From Mikania micrantha (Eukaryota > Streptophyta > Magnoliopsida > Asterales > Asteraceae): 64,000 bases of DNA. The translations under genes and the position numbers were made by a program. Positions 54,249 to 64,000 of this stretch are shown here, piece by piece. The stretch is taken from the NCBI GenBank assembly GCA_009363875.1, contig CM018694.1:30389415-30453414 (forward strand). Reading direction: 5' to 3'. The notes under the pieces were generated by a model. That model was not told where the DNA came from. It saw only the letters and a list, made by a program, of their open reading frames with translations, and searched no databases. Every line of letters starts with the position of its first letter. Position 1 is the stretch's first letter.

Positions 54249-55377
54249 CTAGATAAACATTATTTGAAGGCATGTTGATATTGTTACTGTGATATGATCG
54301 CTGATGATTCTTCTTTCTATTCCAATCATTGTCAACTGGTTTAGATTTAAAGAATGAAGCTTTCTTTCCTTTGATTTAAAGAAATTGTTTGATTTAAAGT
54401 TTCTTGGTTTTCTGGTTGACATGGTTATTGTAGTTTCATGAAAACTTTTTTGTTTCTGGCAGTTTCGGGCAATATGACCCGGAATGCCACAACTAAAACA
54501 AGTTTGTTTCTTTTCTTGACAATACCCATTCACACTATATTTCACATGTTTCTTTGCTGTGGATGTTTTTAACTGTGAAACATGGATCGAGTTATCACGT
54601 GTGATCTCAATCTTTGACTCATTTGAGACGTGCAAGGATAATTCATCCTTGACCATCTCAACCTTTGACATGTCATCATGATTTTTAGAAGGTATCACAT
54701 TTGGAACAAAAGGATTTGCATTGACATTCAAATTTGAATTCAAACAAGGTTTTTCAGAAACATGACAATTATTAATTTTGAAAAATTCAACACAGGTTTT
54801 TGGTGATTGACTAGGAACAAAGGAATCAACATCACTATCTGATTGATAATCAAAATCAACATCTTCTATCAGCACAGTGTTATAGAGATCTAATGTTTCT
54901 GCACATGAAGTATAATTATCAGTAAAGTTCACATGGTCAGTCATATCATGATCATGATCCTTTGATTGTGATGCAGAAACACCATATGACATGTGTTTCT
55001 CTCTTTCCTTTTCTTCCTCTGACAAGGGCATACTGGTATAATTATCATTGTATGGTGGAGGCATCTCATTATAACCCAAACCCCTTTGTTTTTTATTTGA
55101 CAGTTGTTTATCCAACAGGAGATGCATTTTGTTACTGGTTACATCAAATTTTTTAAGAGAACGATCTGAGTCATTTAAGCTTTCAGTTAACATTTCAATT
55201 TTAGCAGAAAGTTCTTGAATTTTCAATTTTTCATCTCTGAGATGACATCCCTTTTCACTTAATTCTGATTTGAATCTAGAGATATCTTTCTTTTGAGCTT
55301 CAATTTTTTCTCTAAAAAGTTTTTGTTGATGCATGTTTATTGTCCCTAGTTCAGTTTTGTAACTCTTATCATGTAAA
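54249..55377 (-). pseudogene. gag: Gag C-terminal part of copia F
   Basis: The 361-codon open stretch (54249-55334) has a coiled-coil region (EKIEAQKKDISRFKSEL and on), a polar linker, and a CCHC knuckle CFSCGIPGHIARNC near residue 280. The frame stays open upstream of the first ATG to about 55377, so this ATG is internal and the Gag N terminus is lost, probably to the G insertion. The last 50 residues are out of frame relative to the protease. Confidence 0.82.
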
Positions 55378-55499
55378 TGTTCAAAGTATTAATGGAAGTT
55401 GTCTTTATATCTATTTCATAATGTTTATTTCTATTGATTATTGTCTATTAATGTTTATCTAGTTGTTTGATTTGATTATAAACTGTTTGAGTATGAAGT

Positions 55500-55675
55500 G
55501 TACTCATTCGGCCGAATGACTCTAGAATGAAGTCATTCGGCGAATGAAGGTTATAGCGAATGTCTAAGTTCAGAATGAGTCATTCGCCGAATGACTCATT
55601 CGAATGTCTGCTCATTCGAGCTTAGTCATTCGCCGAATGAGCTGCTTCGGCCACTCATTCGGCCGAATGACTACA
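55500..55675 (+). repeat. CATTCGGCGAATG array in G LTR
   Basis: About ten copies of CATTCG or CGAATG, several joined as palindromes CATTCGGCCGAATG or CATTCGCCGAATG, just upstream of the TATA box at 55679. Palindrome clusters in the LTR are known for maize Sireviruses. Confidence 0.85.
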
Positions 55676-55678
55676 GCC

Positions 55679-55686
55679 TATATATA
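55679..55686 (+). promoter_or_regulatory. TATA box of G LTR
   Basis: TATATATA following CTACAGCC, directly after the palindrome array and about 290 bases before the LTR end; a typical place for the element promoter. Confidence 0.6.
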
Positions 55687-55974
55687 GATGTTCAAATCAT
55701 TTCAAACCTAACTTTCAAGAGCCCTCCTTCTTCCCTAGTACTCCAGTGTCAAAACCTTTTAAGATTTGAGCGGTTCTTGATCATCCAAGTTCGATTCTCA
55801 ACCCGTGGTGTTCGATCGTTGCTTCCAAGTCATTTCTACAGCCTCGGATCACCACGGTTTCTGTTGGTTTCGATTGGAAAACCCTGGAATAGGATTCCGC
55901 ACTATCCCAGAGGTTGTCGAGTAGTTTTTCATTGGATTCGGATAGTTTCCGAGCTCCAAATCGGTCCAACAAAG

Positions 55975-55986
55975 TGGTATCAGAGC
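55975..55986 (+). other. Primer binding site of element G
   Basis: TGGTATCAGAGC, initiator methionine tRNA type, three bases (AAG) after CCAACA. Confidence 0.92.
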
Positions 55987-56249
55987 TTTGGCTCTTGATT
56001 CTACTCGATTTCCACTCAAAATCAACAGATCTGAGATTCCCAAAACCCTGATTTTCGTAACTTCCAAAAACCCTATTTTTCTTGCTTCCCAAGTCACTAT
56101 TTCATTGAAATATCAAGTGTTTTTGTGGTTTGTTTGATCTAGTTTCTTCCCAATTGGTTAGTTATCATGTCTTGAAGTTCTGTGCAAAATTTGGTGGTTA
56201 GATCTGGTCAAAATCGAAAGATATTGCGATTTTCGTTGTCAAAAACCCC

Positions 56250-56530
56250 AGATCGCCGAATGACTCTGGCGGCCGAATAAGTTCAGCCGAATAGACCCTC
56301 ATTCGCCGAATAGCTCTCATTCGGCGAATAGCTCCTTCGCCATTCTCATTCGCCGAATAAGCCTCATTCTCAATACTCATTCGGCGAAAGACTTCATTCG
56401 ACTTGCCATTAGCCGAATAGGTCATTCGACTTACCCATTCGCCAGTTCTCATACTCAGTCTCTCATTCGCCAGTTTCCACACATTCGGCCCCCGACATTC
56501 GCCAGTTTAGCACTCATTCGCCAGTTGCTT
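56250..56530 (+). repeat. Second CATTCG array in leader of G
   Basis: About 15 more copies of CATTCGCC, CATTCGGC or GCCGAATA between PBS and gag, so the array occurs both before and after transcription start. Confidence 0.85.
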
Positions 56531-56572
56531 CTGAAAATTTTCTAAGTGTTGAATTTCATTCCTTCTGATAAA

Positions 56573-59491
56573 ATGGAAGATTTAGCACTCATGGCTAATC
56601 AAAATCATCGTATTCAGACTCTCTTACTGACAGAGAATGAAACCGGAAACTCAAACAAAGCTCCTAAGCTTTTGACTTTGGATGATTATCCTCACTGGAA
56701 GTATAGATTTGAGATTCACATCAATGGAGTGGATACAAATCTGTGGATGATGATTGAAGGAGGATATTTGAGGCCTTTAAATGAGGATGGAACTCCTATG
56801 CTGGTTACACGGATGACTGAGCCTCAAAGGAAACTGTATGACTATGAGAAGAAGGCTTATGCTATTTTGTCACAGTCCATTGCTACAGATATCTTTCATC
56901 AATTCAGACAGTTTACATCTTCCAAAAACCTATGGGATGCTTTGCAACAAAGATATGAAGGTAATGATGCATTGAAGAGTATCAAGTCTAAAGCTTTAAG
57001 GAAGGAGTTCAACAGCTTTATGTATGTGGGAAATGAGTCCCTTGATGAGTTGATTGCAAGGTTTTATCATCTGTTGAGTGAGCTGTTCAACCACGAGGTC
57101 AAAACCACAACTCAAGAGAAGATTCAATGTTTGGCAGATGCACTACCTCCAAAGTGGGAGTCCTTCTTGATGGTCCTTAAGCAAAATCAGATGATGGCTC
57201 ATATGGACATCAATGATTTCATTCAGAAGTTGAAGGAACAGGAGATTGAGAACAAGTGGAAGGCCAAGAGAGTCGTGCAAGTTCAAGATCCTTCTTTATA
57301 CTACTCCACTCCCACAGTTGATAAGCCTACAACTCATGCTCCTCTGAAAACAGCATTTGTGTCTAAAGCTTCTGAAGCTCCATCTGCACCTCAGATGCAC
57401 TTTAGCCCATCTTCTTCATCAAACTCACAACAAGAGCATCATCAGCCGACTGCAAGTTTGAAGACAGAGAACTTTGATAAAGTCACAGTTGAGATTGCTA
57501 AAGAGCACATGGGTCTTCTGTCAACATTGGTTAGTTCATATGATGGATTGGTTGCTGGTCAGATCGGCAATCCATATTTGACCAATGATGATTACTCTCA
57601 AATTGATCCTGATGATATGGAAAGAATTGACATCATGTGGGCATTGGCTAGTGCAGTCAGAAGAGCTAAGGAGTTTGTGAAGAGGACAGGAAAAGACATC
57701 AATCTAAACAAGGAGTCCAAGTTTGGATTTGATATGGCTTCTGTTACATGCTACAACTGTGGTGAAAAGGGTCACTTTGCTAGACAATGCAAGCAGCCAA
57801 AGAAAGCTGGAAACAAGAACCCATTTCAGCATCAGAAGTCTGCCCATGCTAATTCTGAAAGGCGATTAGTTCCTATTGATTCTCCTACAACAGCTGGATC
57901 TTCATCTTCTGGTAGTAAAGCCTTGATGGTTCAACAAGATGAAGGTGTAAACTGGGACTTCAGATTTAATGCTGATAAGGAAGATCAAGAGAAAGCATGT
58001 GTGGCAGAGATTCAGAATTCTGATGATATTGATGAAGAAAGCAGTCAGGAAGATTTGTTGGTGATTGATGACAAGACATCAAGTTCAGAATCAGAAAATT
58101 TGACGGATTCTGACACTCAAGAATCTGATGGAGAAGCTGATGACTCTTCAACTCAATTTGCCTTGATGGCAAACTCTTATGCTTCTACAGATTCTTCTGA
58201 GCAGGTATACACTGATTGTTCATCTTCTCAATCTGATTGTTTCAATTGTGTTGATCTTAGGAGCAAGGTCCTTGCTTACCAGAAGCATAACAGTGATCTG
58301 ATGACCGATCTTGACTTGTGCATTGAAGCAAACAAAGTTTTAAAATCTAATGAAAAGGATTTTCAAAATAAAATTGATCTTTTAAATAGACAATTGCATG
58401 AGACCGAGATCGCTGTTTTGAACAAGCAAGATGCTATTACTTCTTATCTCAATACCATAAATGAGATTAAGAAGAAATTAGCATTAGTTGAGTGTGATTA
58501 TGAGACTTTGGGACAGAAGCTCAAGAGCTATGAGAGCTCCTCTTATATCATTGAGCATATGATCAGTAAGGGTACTGATCAGGGGAAGGAAAACGTTAAT
58601 TATCAAAAATGTCCTCCACCAATCCTAAATGCCTTTGTCAACACTCCAAATGACAAAGACGTAAAGGACTTTCAAGTTACTACTCCATTAGTAGTTGATC
58701 CAGTTAGTCTGAGTGAAAATCAGAGTTCATCTCAGACTAAGGATTCAAGGGTGGATGGAATCGTGGAAGATTGGGTTTCTGATTCCGAGGATGAATCAGA
58801 GTATTCATCAAAGCAGAGTACTCCTCGGAATCAAATTACTAGTGTCATGAAAGGTGACCCAATCTCCAAATCAAAGATTTACAAGGAACTATGCTTTGTT
58901 AAAGCTTCACAGGAGTCTGAAGCTAATTGTGCTACCAAATCAGCTCAGTTTGGTAACAAAGGAAGGAAGGGTTTGGGTTTCGAGCAAGATTGTCAAAAAT
59001 CAAATGTTTTTAAATCAACTAAAAAGTCATTTTCTGATTTAAAACATTTTCATAAAAAGGGTGTTAAAGTCTGTTTTGAGTGTGGTGAACCAGGGCACAT
59101 TGTGAGGTTTTGCCCTCAGTCGATCAGACCTAAGGTTGTCCCTTTCATAACCTTAAAGTCTGCTTTACCAAAACCTAGCAAATCTGTGTCTAAATCTTTT
59201 CAGTCAAAATCTTCATTTCACACTCAGCCTAAGGGTTCAGACAAGGGTAAGGGAAAGTTGGAAACATTGGTGGTTCCAAATGAGATTAAGGTTAACCAAT
59301 CAAAACAATCATCCATTTATCTGAAAACCTCTTTTGACAAAAAGGCAATTTGGAAAGTTAAATCATCTGAGATTTCAGTTCCTAAAATTTCAGATAAACC
59401 TATTCCTAAGGGAAAATGGATCGATGTTTGGATCCGAGACTCAATGGGTCAACCCAAGACCGTAAAGGCTTGGGTTCCCAATGTAAACTGA
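56573..59491 (+). CDS. gag: Gag of Sirevirus G
   Basis: I start at ATG 56573 (MEDLALMANQ), the first ATG of the frame; 972 codons, long as in Sireviruses. Gag fold near residues 30-230 (LDDYPHWKYRFEIHI, LRKEFNSFMY), CCHC knuckle near 393 (CYNCGEKGHFARQC), an acidic/serine linker, a coiled coil near 590-660 (KIDLLNRQLHETEIAVL) and a second knuckle near 833 (CFECGEPGHIVRFC). No stop or frameshift. Packages element RNA in cytoplasmic particles. It aligns with the coiled-coil fragments of F and F2. The TGA at 59489-59491 is followed by pol in another frame. Confidence 0.92.
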   Translation: MEDLALMANQNHRIQTLLLTENETGNSNKAPKLLTLDDYPHWKYRFEIHINGVDTNLWMMIEGGYLRPLNEDGTPMLVTRMTEPQRKLYDYEKKAYAILSQSIATDIFHQFRQFTSSKNLWDALQQRYEGNDALKSIKSKALRKEFNSFMYVGNESLDELIARFYHLLSELFNHEVKTTTQEKIQCLADALPPKWESFLMVLKQNQMMAHMDINDFIQKLKEQEIENKWKAKRVVQVQDPSLYYSTPTVDKPTTHAPLKTAFVSKASEAPSAPQMHFSPSSSSNSQQEHHQPTASLKTENFDKVTVEIAKEHMGLLSTLVSSYDGLVAGQIGNPYLTNDDYSQIDPDDMERIDIMWALASAVRRAKEFVKRTGKDINLNKESKFGFDMASVTCYNCGEKGHFARQCKQPKKAGNKNPFQHQKSAHANSERRLVPIDSPTTAGSSSSGSKALMVQQDEGVNWDFRFNADKEDQEKACVAEIQNSDDIDEESSQEDLLVIDDKTSSSESENLTDSDTQESDGEADDSSTQFALMANSYASTDSSEQVYTDCSSSQSDCFNCVDLRSKVLAYQKHNSDLMTDLDLCIEANKVLKSNEKDFQNKIDLLNRQLHETEIAVLNKQDAITSYLNTINEIKKKLALVECDYETLGQKLKSYESSSYIIEHMISKGTDQGKENVNYQKCPPPILNAFVNTPNDKDVKDFQVTTPLVVDPVSLSENQSSSQTKDSRVDGIVEDWVSDSEDESEYSSKQSTPRNQITSVMKGDPISKSKIYKELCFVKASQESEANCATKSAQFGNKGRKGLGFEQDCQKSNVFKSTKKSFSDLKHFHKKGVKVCFECGEPGHIVRFCPQSIRPKVVPFITLKSALPKPSKSVSKSFQSKSSFHTQPKGSDKGKGKLETLVVPNEIKVNQSKQSSIYLKTSFDKKAIWKVKSSEISVPKISDKPIPKGKWIDVWIRDSMGQPKTVKAWVPNVN

Positions 59492-59504
59492 TAGTCTCTT
59501 TATT

Positions 59505-61781
59505 GTGCAGGTTGCCCCAAAAGCTGGAGTAAACAGCAATTGGATCGTTGATAGTGGGGCTTCCAGACACATGACTGGTGATATTTCTTTGCTCACCAAT
59601 GTGAACGCAGTTCGAGGTGGCTATGTAGCTTTTGCTGGAGACAAGGGTGGTTTTATTACAGGAGAGGGAATCTTGACAAATGGACAGGTTTCGTTCGATA
59701 ATGTCAGATATGTCAAACAGTTGGAAAACAACCTCCTGTCAGTCTCTCAGATTTGTGACAAAGAGTACAAGGTTCTGTTTGATGATTCAAAGTGTTATAT
59801 TCTCAAGCAAGGTGTGCAGATACCTGAAGATTGGATTTTAATGTCTGCTCCAAGAAAACAAGACTTGTATGTTCTCAATATGGCTACAGCTTCAACTACA
59901 TCCTCCACAGCTTCATGTTTTATGATAAAGGCAACTGAAAAAGATTCAATCCTTTGGCATAAGAGGATGGGCCATTTGAGTTTACGCAAGATGAATCATC
60001 TGGTACACAACAGTTTGGTTGAGGGAGTTAGCTTGAAAAATTTTAAGCTGTCTGATATCTGTGTTTCATGCAAGAAAGGAAAGCAGTCTAAGCAGTCTCA
60101 TAAGCTGAAAAAGTATCATTCAATCAATGTTCCTCTTGAGCTTCTCCACATGGATTTGTTTGGTCCAGTAAATCGGAAGAGTATAGCTGGAGATCAATAC
60201 TGCCTGGTTATCACTGATGAATACTCCAGATACTCTGGGGTCTTCTTTTTGAAGGAGAAATCAGAAACGTTTGATTGCATTCAAGTTTTGGTTACCAAAC
60301 TTGAATCGCTCTATAAGCTCAAGATTCGTCAGTTTCGAACTGATAATGGAACTGAGTTCAAAAATCACAACATGGAGAATTTTTGTAATGCAAGAGGCAT
60401 TGTGCAACAGTTTAGTGCTCCATATGTTCCACAGATGAATGGCGTTGCTGAACGCAAGAATAGGACATTGATTGAGGCTGCTAGAACTATGCTTGCTGAT
60501 TCTTCTCTACCGGTTCAATTCTGGAATGAAGCTGTTGCCAATGCTTGTTACACATTGAACCGGGTCCTAATTGTGAAGAGACATGGGAAGACTTGCTTTG
60601 AACTGCTCCATAACCGAAAGCCAAATCTTAAGTATCTAGAACCATTTGGTGCTCCATGCACTATGCTTAAGAAACATGAGCAGGGCAAGTTTAATGAAAA
60701 GGTGGAAGAAGGGTACTTTCTTGGGTATAGCACTCCAAATAAACGAGTTTACAACATTGCAACTCATAATGTGGAGGAGTGGTACCACGTGGATGTTCAG
60801 AAGTATACAATGCCCCCACCTGGAAAAGGGCCAGATTGGATGTTTGACTATTCCAGTCTGTTTGACTCATTCAATATGCCCCCCATGTACTCAGATGAAG
60901 ATGTAGCTGTTCAGATGTTGTATGATGTACAGAATGCACCCGATGCTACTTTTCAACCTACATCTACATCTGGTCCCTCTACACAGGTAAATGATAACAG
61001 CTCAGACACAGATGACAATCCTCCGGCTGCTCCTGAACCAGTGGTTGAAAATCTTGTACCTGGTCTTGAGGATTTGAATTTGAATAATTTAGATCCTGAG
61101 GTTGAGGTTCCTGCTCATCCTGTTGGAAGAATTAATCGAATTCATCCTCAAGACAACATTATAGGGAGTCCTTTAGATGGAGTAAAGACTCGAAGTCAGA
61201 TTTCTTCAGGTGGTCTTGCAGACATTCTTGATTTTGCAGATGTAAGCTTTTGTGCTCATTCCTGCTTTATATCTCAAGTGGAACCGCGTACCGTCACTGA
61301 AGCCCTCAAAGAAGAATCATGGGTAGACGCCATGCAAGAGGAACTGTTGCAGTTCAAGAAGTTAGGGGTCTGGCAACTAGTTGATAAACCCAAAGGTGCA
61401 AAAGTCATTGGCACTAGATGGGTTCTTCGTTGCAAAAAGGATGATCACGGGATAATTGTGAGAAACAAGGCTCGTCTGGTGGTTCAAGGATTCAGACAGA
61501 TAGAGGGATTGGATTATAATGAGGTGTTTGCTCCGGTCGCTCGACTAGAAGCCATTCGTATCTTTCTGGCTTATGCATCCTTCAAAAAGTTCAAGGTTTA
61601 TCAAATGGATGTAAAGAGCGCGTTCCTTCACGGGGTTATCAGTGAAACAGTGTATGTCAATCAACCTCCCGGATTTGAAGATCCATTGCATCGTGATAAA
61701 GTCTACAAGCTAGACAAAGCGTTGTATGGATTGCATCAGCTCCGAGAGCGTGGTACGAGACACTTTCCACTCACCTTTTGA
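59505..61781 (+). pseudogene. pol: Pol of Sirevirus G: protease, integrase and RT N terminus
   Basis: Open from 59487 without an ATG at its start (first codons read GTGCAGGTT). Protease WIVDSGASRHM with D at about residue 16, pre-integrase LLSVSQICDK, zinc residues HKRMGH and CVSCKKGKQ, integrase core (D in MDLFGPVN, D in FRTDNGTEF, E in NRTLIEAARTML), FGAPCTMLKK, the acidic linker, then RT (ESWVDAMQEELLQF, GTRWVLRCKKDD, YNEVFAPVARLEA, YQMDVKSAFL). At LYGLHQ a single missing base near 61738 shifts the frame and ends it at 61781. Confidence 0.9.
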
Positions 61782-62836
61782 ACAACGGGTTCAGAAGAGG
61801 TGTCATTGACTGCACTTTATTCATCCGTGAGAAGGACAGTGATTTACTCTTGGTACAAGTGTATGTGGATGATATAATTTTTGGATCCACAAATGATAAT
61901 CTGTGCAAGGAATTTGAGACAGTTATGAAAGAAAAATTTGAAATGAGTTCGATGGGAGAGATGAAGTTTTTCTTGGGTTTACAGGTGGATCAGTCTGAGG
62001 CAGGGATTTTTATTCATCAAACCAAATACGTTGGTGACATTCTGAGCCGGTTCAGTATGTCTGATGCGAAGCCTGCTGGTACCCCACTGGCGATTAATCA
62101 CGGGATTACTCCAGATGAAAAGGGGGAGTTAATTGATGCCACTCTGTATCGGGGAATGATCGGATCTCTCATGTATCTCACTGCCTCTCGGCCAGATATC
62201 ATGTTTGCCACTTGCTTGTGTGCACGTTATCAATCCAAACCAAGAGTATCTCATCTGATTGCTGTCAAAAGGATTATGCGTTATCTGAAGGGTACACCGG
62301 AACTTGGCTTATGGTACCCTAATGATGATAACTTTGAGCTTACTGCATATAGTGATTCAGATTATGGTGGATGTAAAAGAGATTTCAAGTCAACATCTGC
62401 GGGATGTCAGTTCTTTGGAAACCGATTGGTCACCTGGCAGTGCAAGAAGCAGACGTCGGTGTCTACTTCAACCTGTGAAGCTGAATATATTGCTGCTGCA
62501 AGTTGCTGTTCTCAAATCATCTGGATTCAACAGCAACTCAGGGACTATGGGTTACATTTTTCTAACACTCCGATTTATGTTGATAACACTGCTGCCATTG
62601 CTGTCACTAAAAATCCAGTGCAGCACTCCAAAACCAAACACATCGACATAAAATATCACTTCATACGTGATTGTTTTGAGAAGAAATTAATCGATGTTGT
62701 TAAAATTCACACCGATCACCAGAAAGCCGATCTTTTCACAAAAGCTTTTGATAAACCCAGATTTTTATATCTGTTATCGGCTAATGGTGTTTTTCAAAAG
62801 GATGAAGTTCAATCCTCATCTGAGTCTAACAAATGA
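61778..62836 (+). pseudogene. pol: Pol of Sirevirus G: RT C terminus and RNase H
   Basis: Continuation in the shifted frame, 352 codons: catalytic YVDD at residues 29-32 (VYVDDIIFGS), FFLGLQVDQSE, SLMYLTASRPDIMF, then RNase H with YSDSDYGGCKRDFKST, STCEAEYIAAAS and KHIDIKYHFIRD, ending ADLFTKAFDKPRF and a short serine tail. No defects inside; the ATG at its start is chance, since the true polypeptide comes from the preceding part. Confidence 0.9.
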
Positions 62837-64000
62837 TCATCACTTTCATTAGATAGTTTTTTTTTTATTTTTTAGTATTTTCATTTTATCTTGTACAGTT
62901 CTCTTTTCTCAAGAAAAATACAAAAAGATTTTCTATTTTTAGGTTTTTATGGGGAGATATTCTAATTTGAAAAACCAAAAACAATAGAAAATTTGAAAAA
63001 TCAAAAACAATAGAAAAATTAAAAATGAAACAGTCCTGTTTAATGATATAGCACATTGATTTCATTATGTCATAGAAGCAGAAATGAATGCATGAGCCAA
63101 AATCATAAGGAAATGATGATGGGATGTACTGATAGGCTGACTATACAAAATAAATAAATGACTTATGAGAACTTAGAAAGTTTGACTTGTGGGATCCATT
63201 TTATTAAGGCTTTTGAGTGAAAAATGGTTCTTGACTCAAATCAAGCATACACCTGTCATCATAAAATCAAATGAGGTTGCATTTAAAGAAAAATCAAACA
63301 CAAGCTGGTATTAAGCTTGGTAAAGAAAAATCAAAGACAAGCTGGTATTAAGCTTGGTAAAGAAAATCTAATGCAAGCTGGTATTAAGCTTGAGAAAAAC
63401 TTAAACAAATAAAGTTCGATTCCATACATGTGCCATATTGCTGGGACGGACCTAGCTGAAGCCATCCATGTGGATAGAACAAGAAAAATCCAAAAAGATA
63501 ATAAATGATTGAATCTTATTGAATTCATGATGACTGGTATTAAGATATGCTGAAATGAGTTATGAACTGATTTTGATCTTAATTGATGAAATGAATTGGA
63601 GAACATAGTCAGAAAATATGAGTGATCATTTAGTTTGTTTAAAGAGTTATGTATTGATCAGTTTAAATTTGGACAAATATATCAGTAATCGTGTCAAAAT
63701 GAAATTGTGATTGAAGTGAAGCATTCATTAAAGGTTATATGATGTAATCAGAGATTTGTGTTATTTTATTAACGGGCTTTTCACAAAAATATGTGTTTAC
63801 TTGTGTTTACTTGCTCTTAATTTATGTTTGTACAGTTGTTTGGTTGTTTCAGAAAAATACAAAAAGATTTTCTATTTTCAATTTTATTTTAGATGATCAT
63901 TTGTAGATTCGGATGCCTGTCATATCTGAATCCTGAACCAACTAGACATATCTTCATAATTGGTTAAAATTTTGGTGCACAAAATGTCAAATCTTTGAAA
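62837..64000 (+). other. Post-pol non-coding region of element G
   Basis: Word AAATACAAAAAGATTTT at 62917-62932 and 63856-63871, near variant at 63487-63500, a three-copy tandem repeat at 63281-63410, no ORF on the plus strand. A third ORF as in D could follow outside the window. Confidence 0.65.
63281..63410 (+). repeat. 36-37-bp tandem repeat after G pol
   Basis: Three copies with AAGCTGGTATTAAGCTT at 63302, 63339 and 63375, each preceded by AAAGAAAAATCAAA or a close variant. Confidence 0.88.

Larger units (their letters stand above)
52786..55377 (-). mobile_element. Copia fragment F (Sirevirus-like)
   Basis: Minus-strand gag, protease and integrase without RT, RNase H or LTRs. On the left it ends at the LTR stub of F2, on the right near the start of G's LTR. 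Confidence 0.8.
55378..55971 (+). repeat. 5' LTR of element G
   Basis: Right end CCAACA beside the PBS is firm. The left end is proposed at TGTTCAAAG because TGTT and AACA are inverted and F gag coding ends there; other TG starts up to 55480 are possible. Includes a CATTCGGCCGAATG array and TATATATA at 55679-55686. Confidence 0.65.
55378..64000 (+). mobile_element. Copia element G (Sirevirus-like), 3' end outside window
   Basis: Plus strand: 5' LTR to 55971, PBS 55975, gag 56573-59491, pol 59505-62836, then non-coding sequence to the window end without a recognisable 3' LTR. Gag is intact and pol has one one-base break, so it is the best preserved copia here. Confidence 0.87.

Noticed and set aside
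55500..56530. CRISPR-like arrangement of short repeats with spacers
   Set aside because: Words are 6-14 bases with irregular spacing inside an LTR and leader of a plant retrotransposon.
1..64000. A host protein-coding gene
   Set aside because: Every substantial frame is explained by a retroelement; nothing between elements is left over.

Overview
The window is plant nuclear DNA made entirely of LTR retrotransposons inserted into one another; I see no host gene. The proteins are of two kinds. One is Ty3/gypsy chromovirus (Tekay/Del-like: Gag with CCHC knuckles, protease, RT with FIDDIL, RNase H, integrase, C-terminal chromodomain-like block). The other is Ty1/copia of the Sirevirus type (long Gag with coiled coil, YVDD reverse transcriptase, extra ORF after pol). 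The pairing, with very long gypsy LTRs and the extra ORF, suggests a eudicot, probably Asteraceae; this is a judgement from memory, not a search.

Nesting, outermost first. A minus-strand copia remnant (F2) is interrupted by plus-strand Sirevirus D, whose visible parts are 30618-37798 and 50363-51726. D's pol is interrupted by minus-strand gypsy B. B's left LTR is interrupted by plus-strand gypsy A (1-9520), and its right LTR by minus-strand gypsy C (17680-30585, duplication TAAGT). D's third ORF is interrupted by minus-strand gypsy E (37799-50357, duplication CTTGA). To the right lie a second minus-strand copia fragment F (52786-55377) and plus-strand Sirevirus G (about 55378 to the window end).

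LTR-pair differences counted by eye fit this order: B about 3 percent, A and C about 1 percent, E about 0.3 percent. E is close to intact, with one frameshift between RNase H and integrase. G has a complete Gag and a Pol broken once. A, B, C and D are defective: A has a ruined gag, B many stop codons, C an integrase deletion, D stops and frameshifts.

The least ordinary signals are non-coding. Gypsy C carries a tandem array of about six hairpins in its leader whose arms change together (26252-26715). All four gypsy elements share a hairpin next to the primer binding site and another at the pol stop codon. LTRs or leaders of C, D, E and G carry arrays of short words built on TTCG/CGAA. D has an LTR-like TATA module in front of its third ORF. 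C's integrase deletion is filled with a piece of its own LTR.
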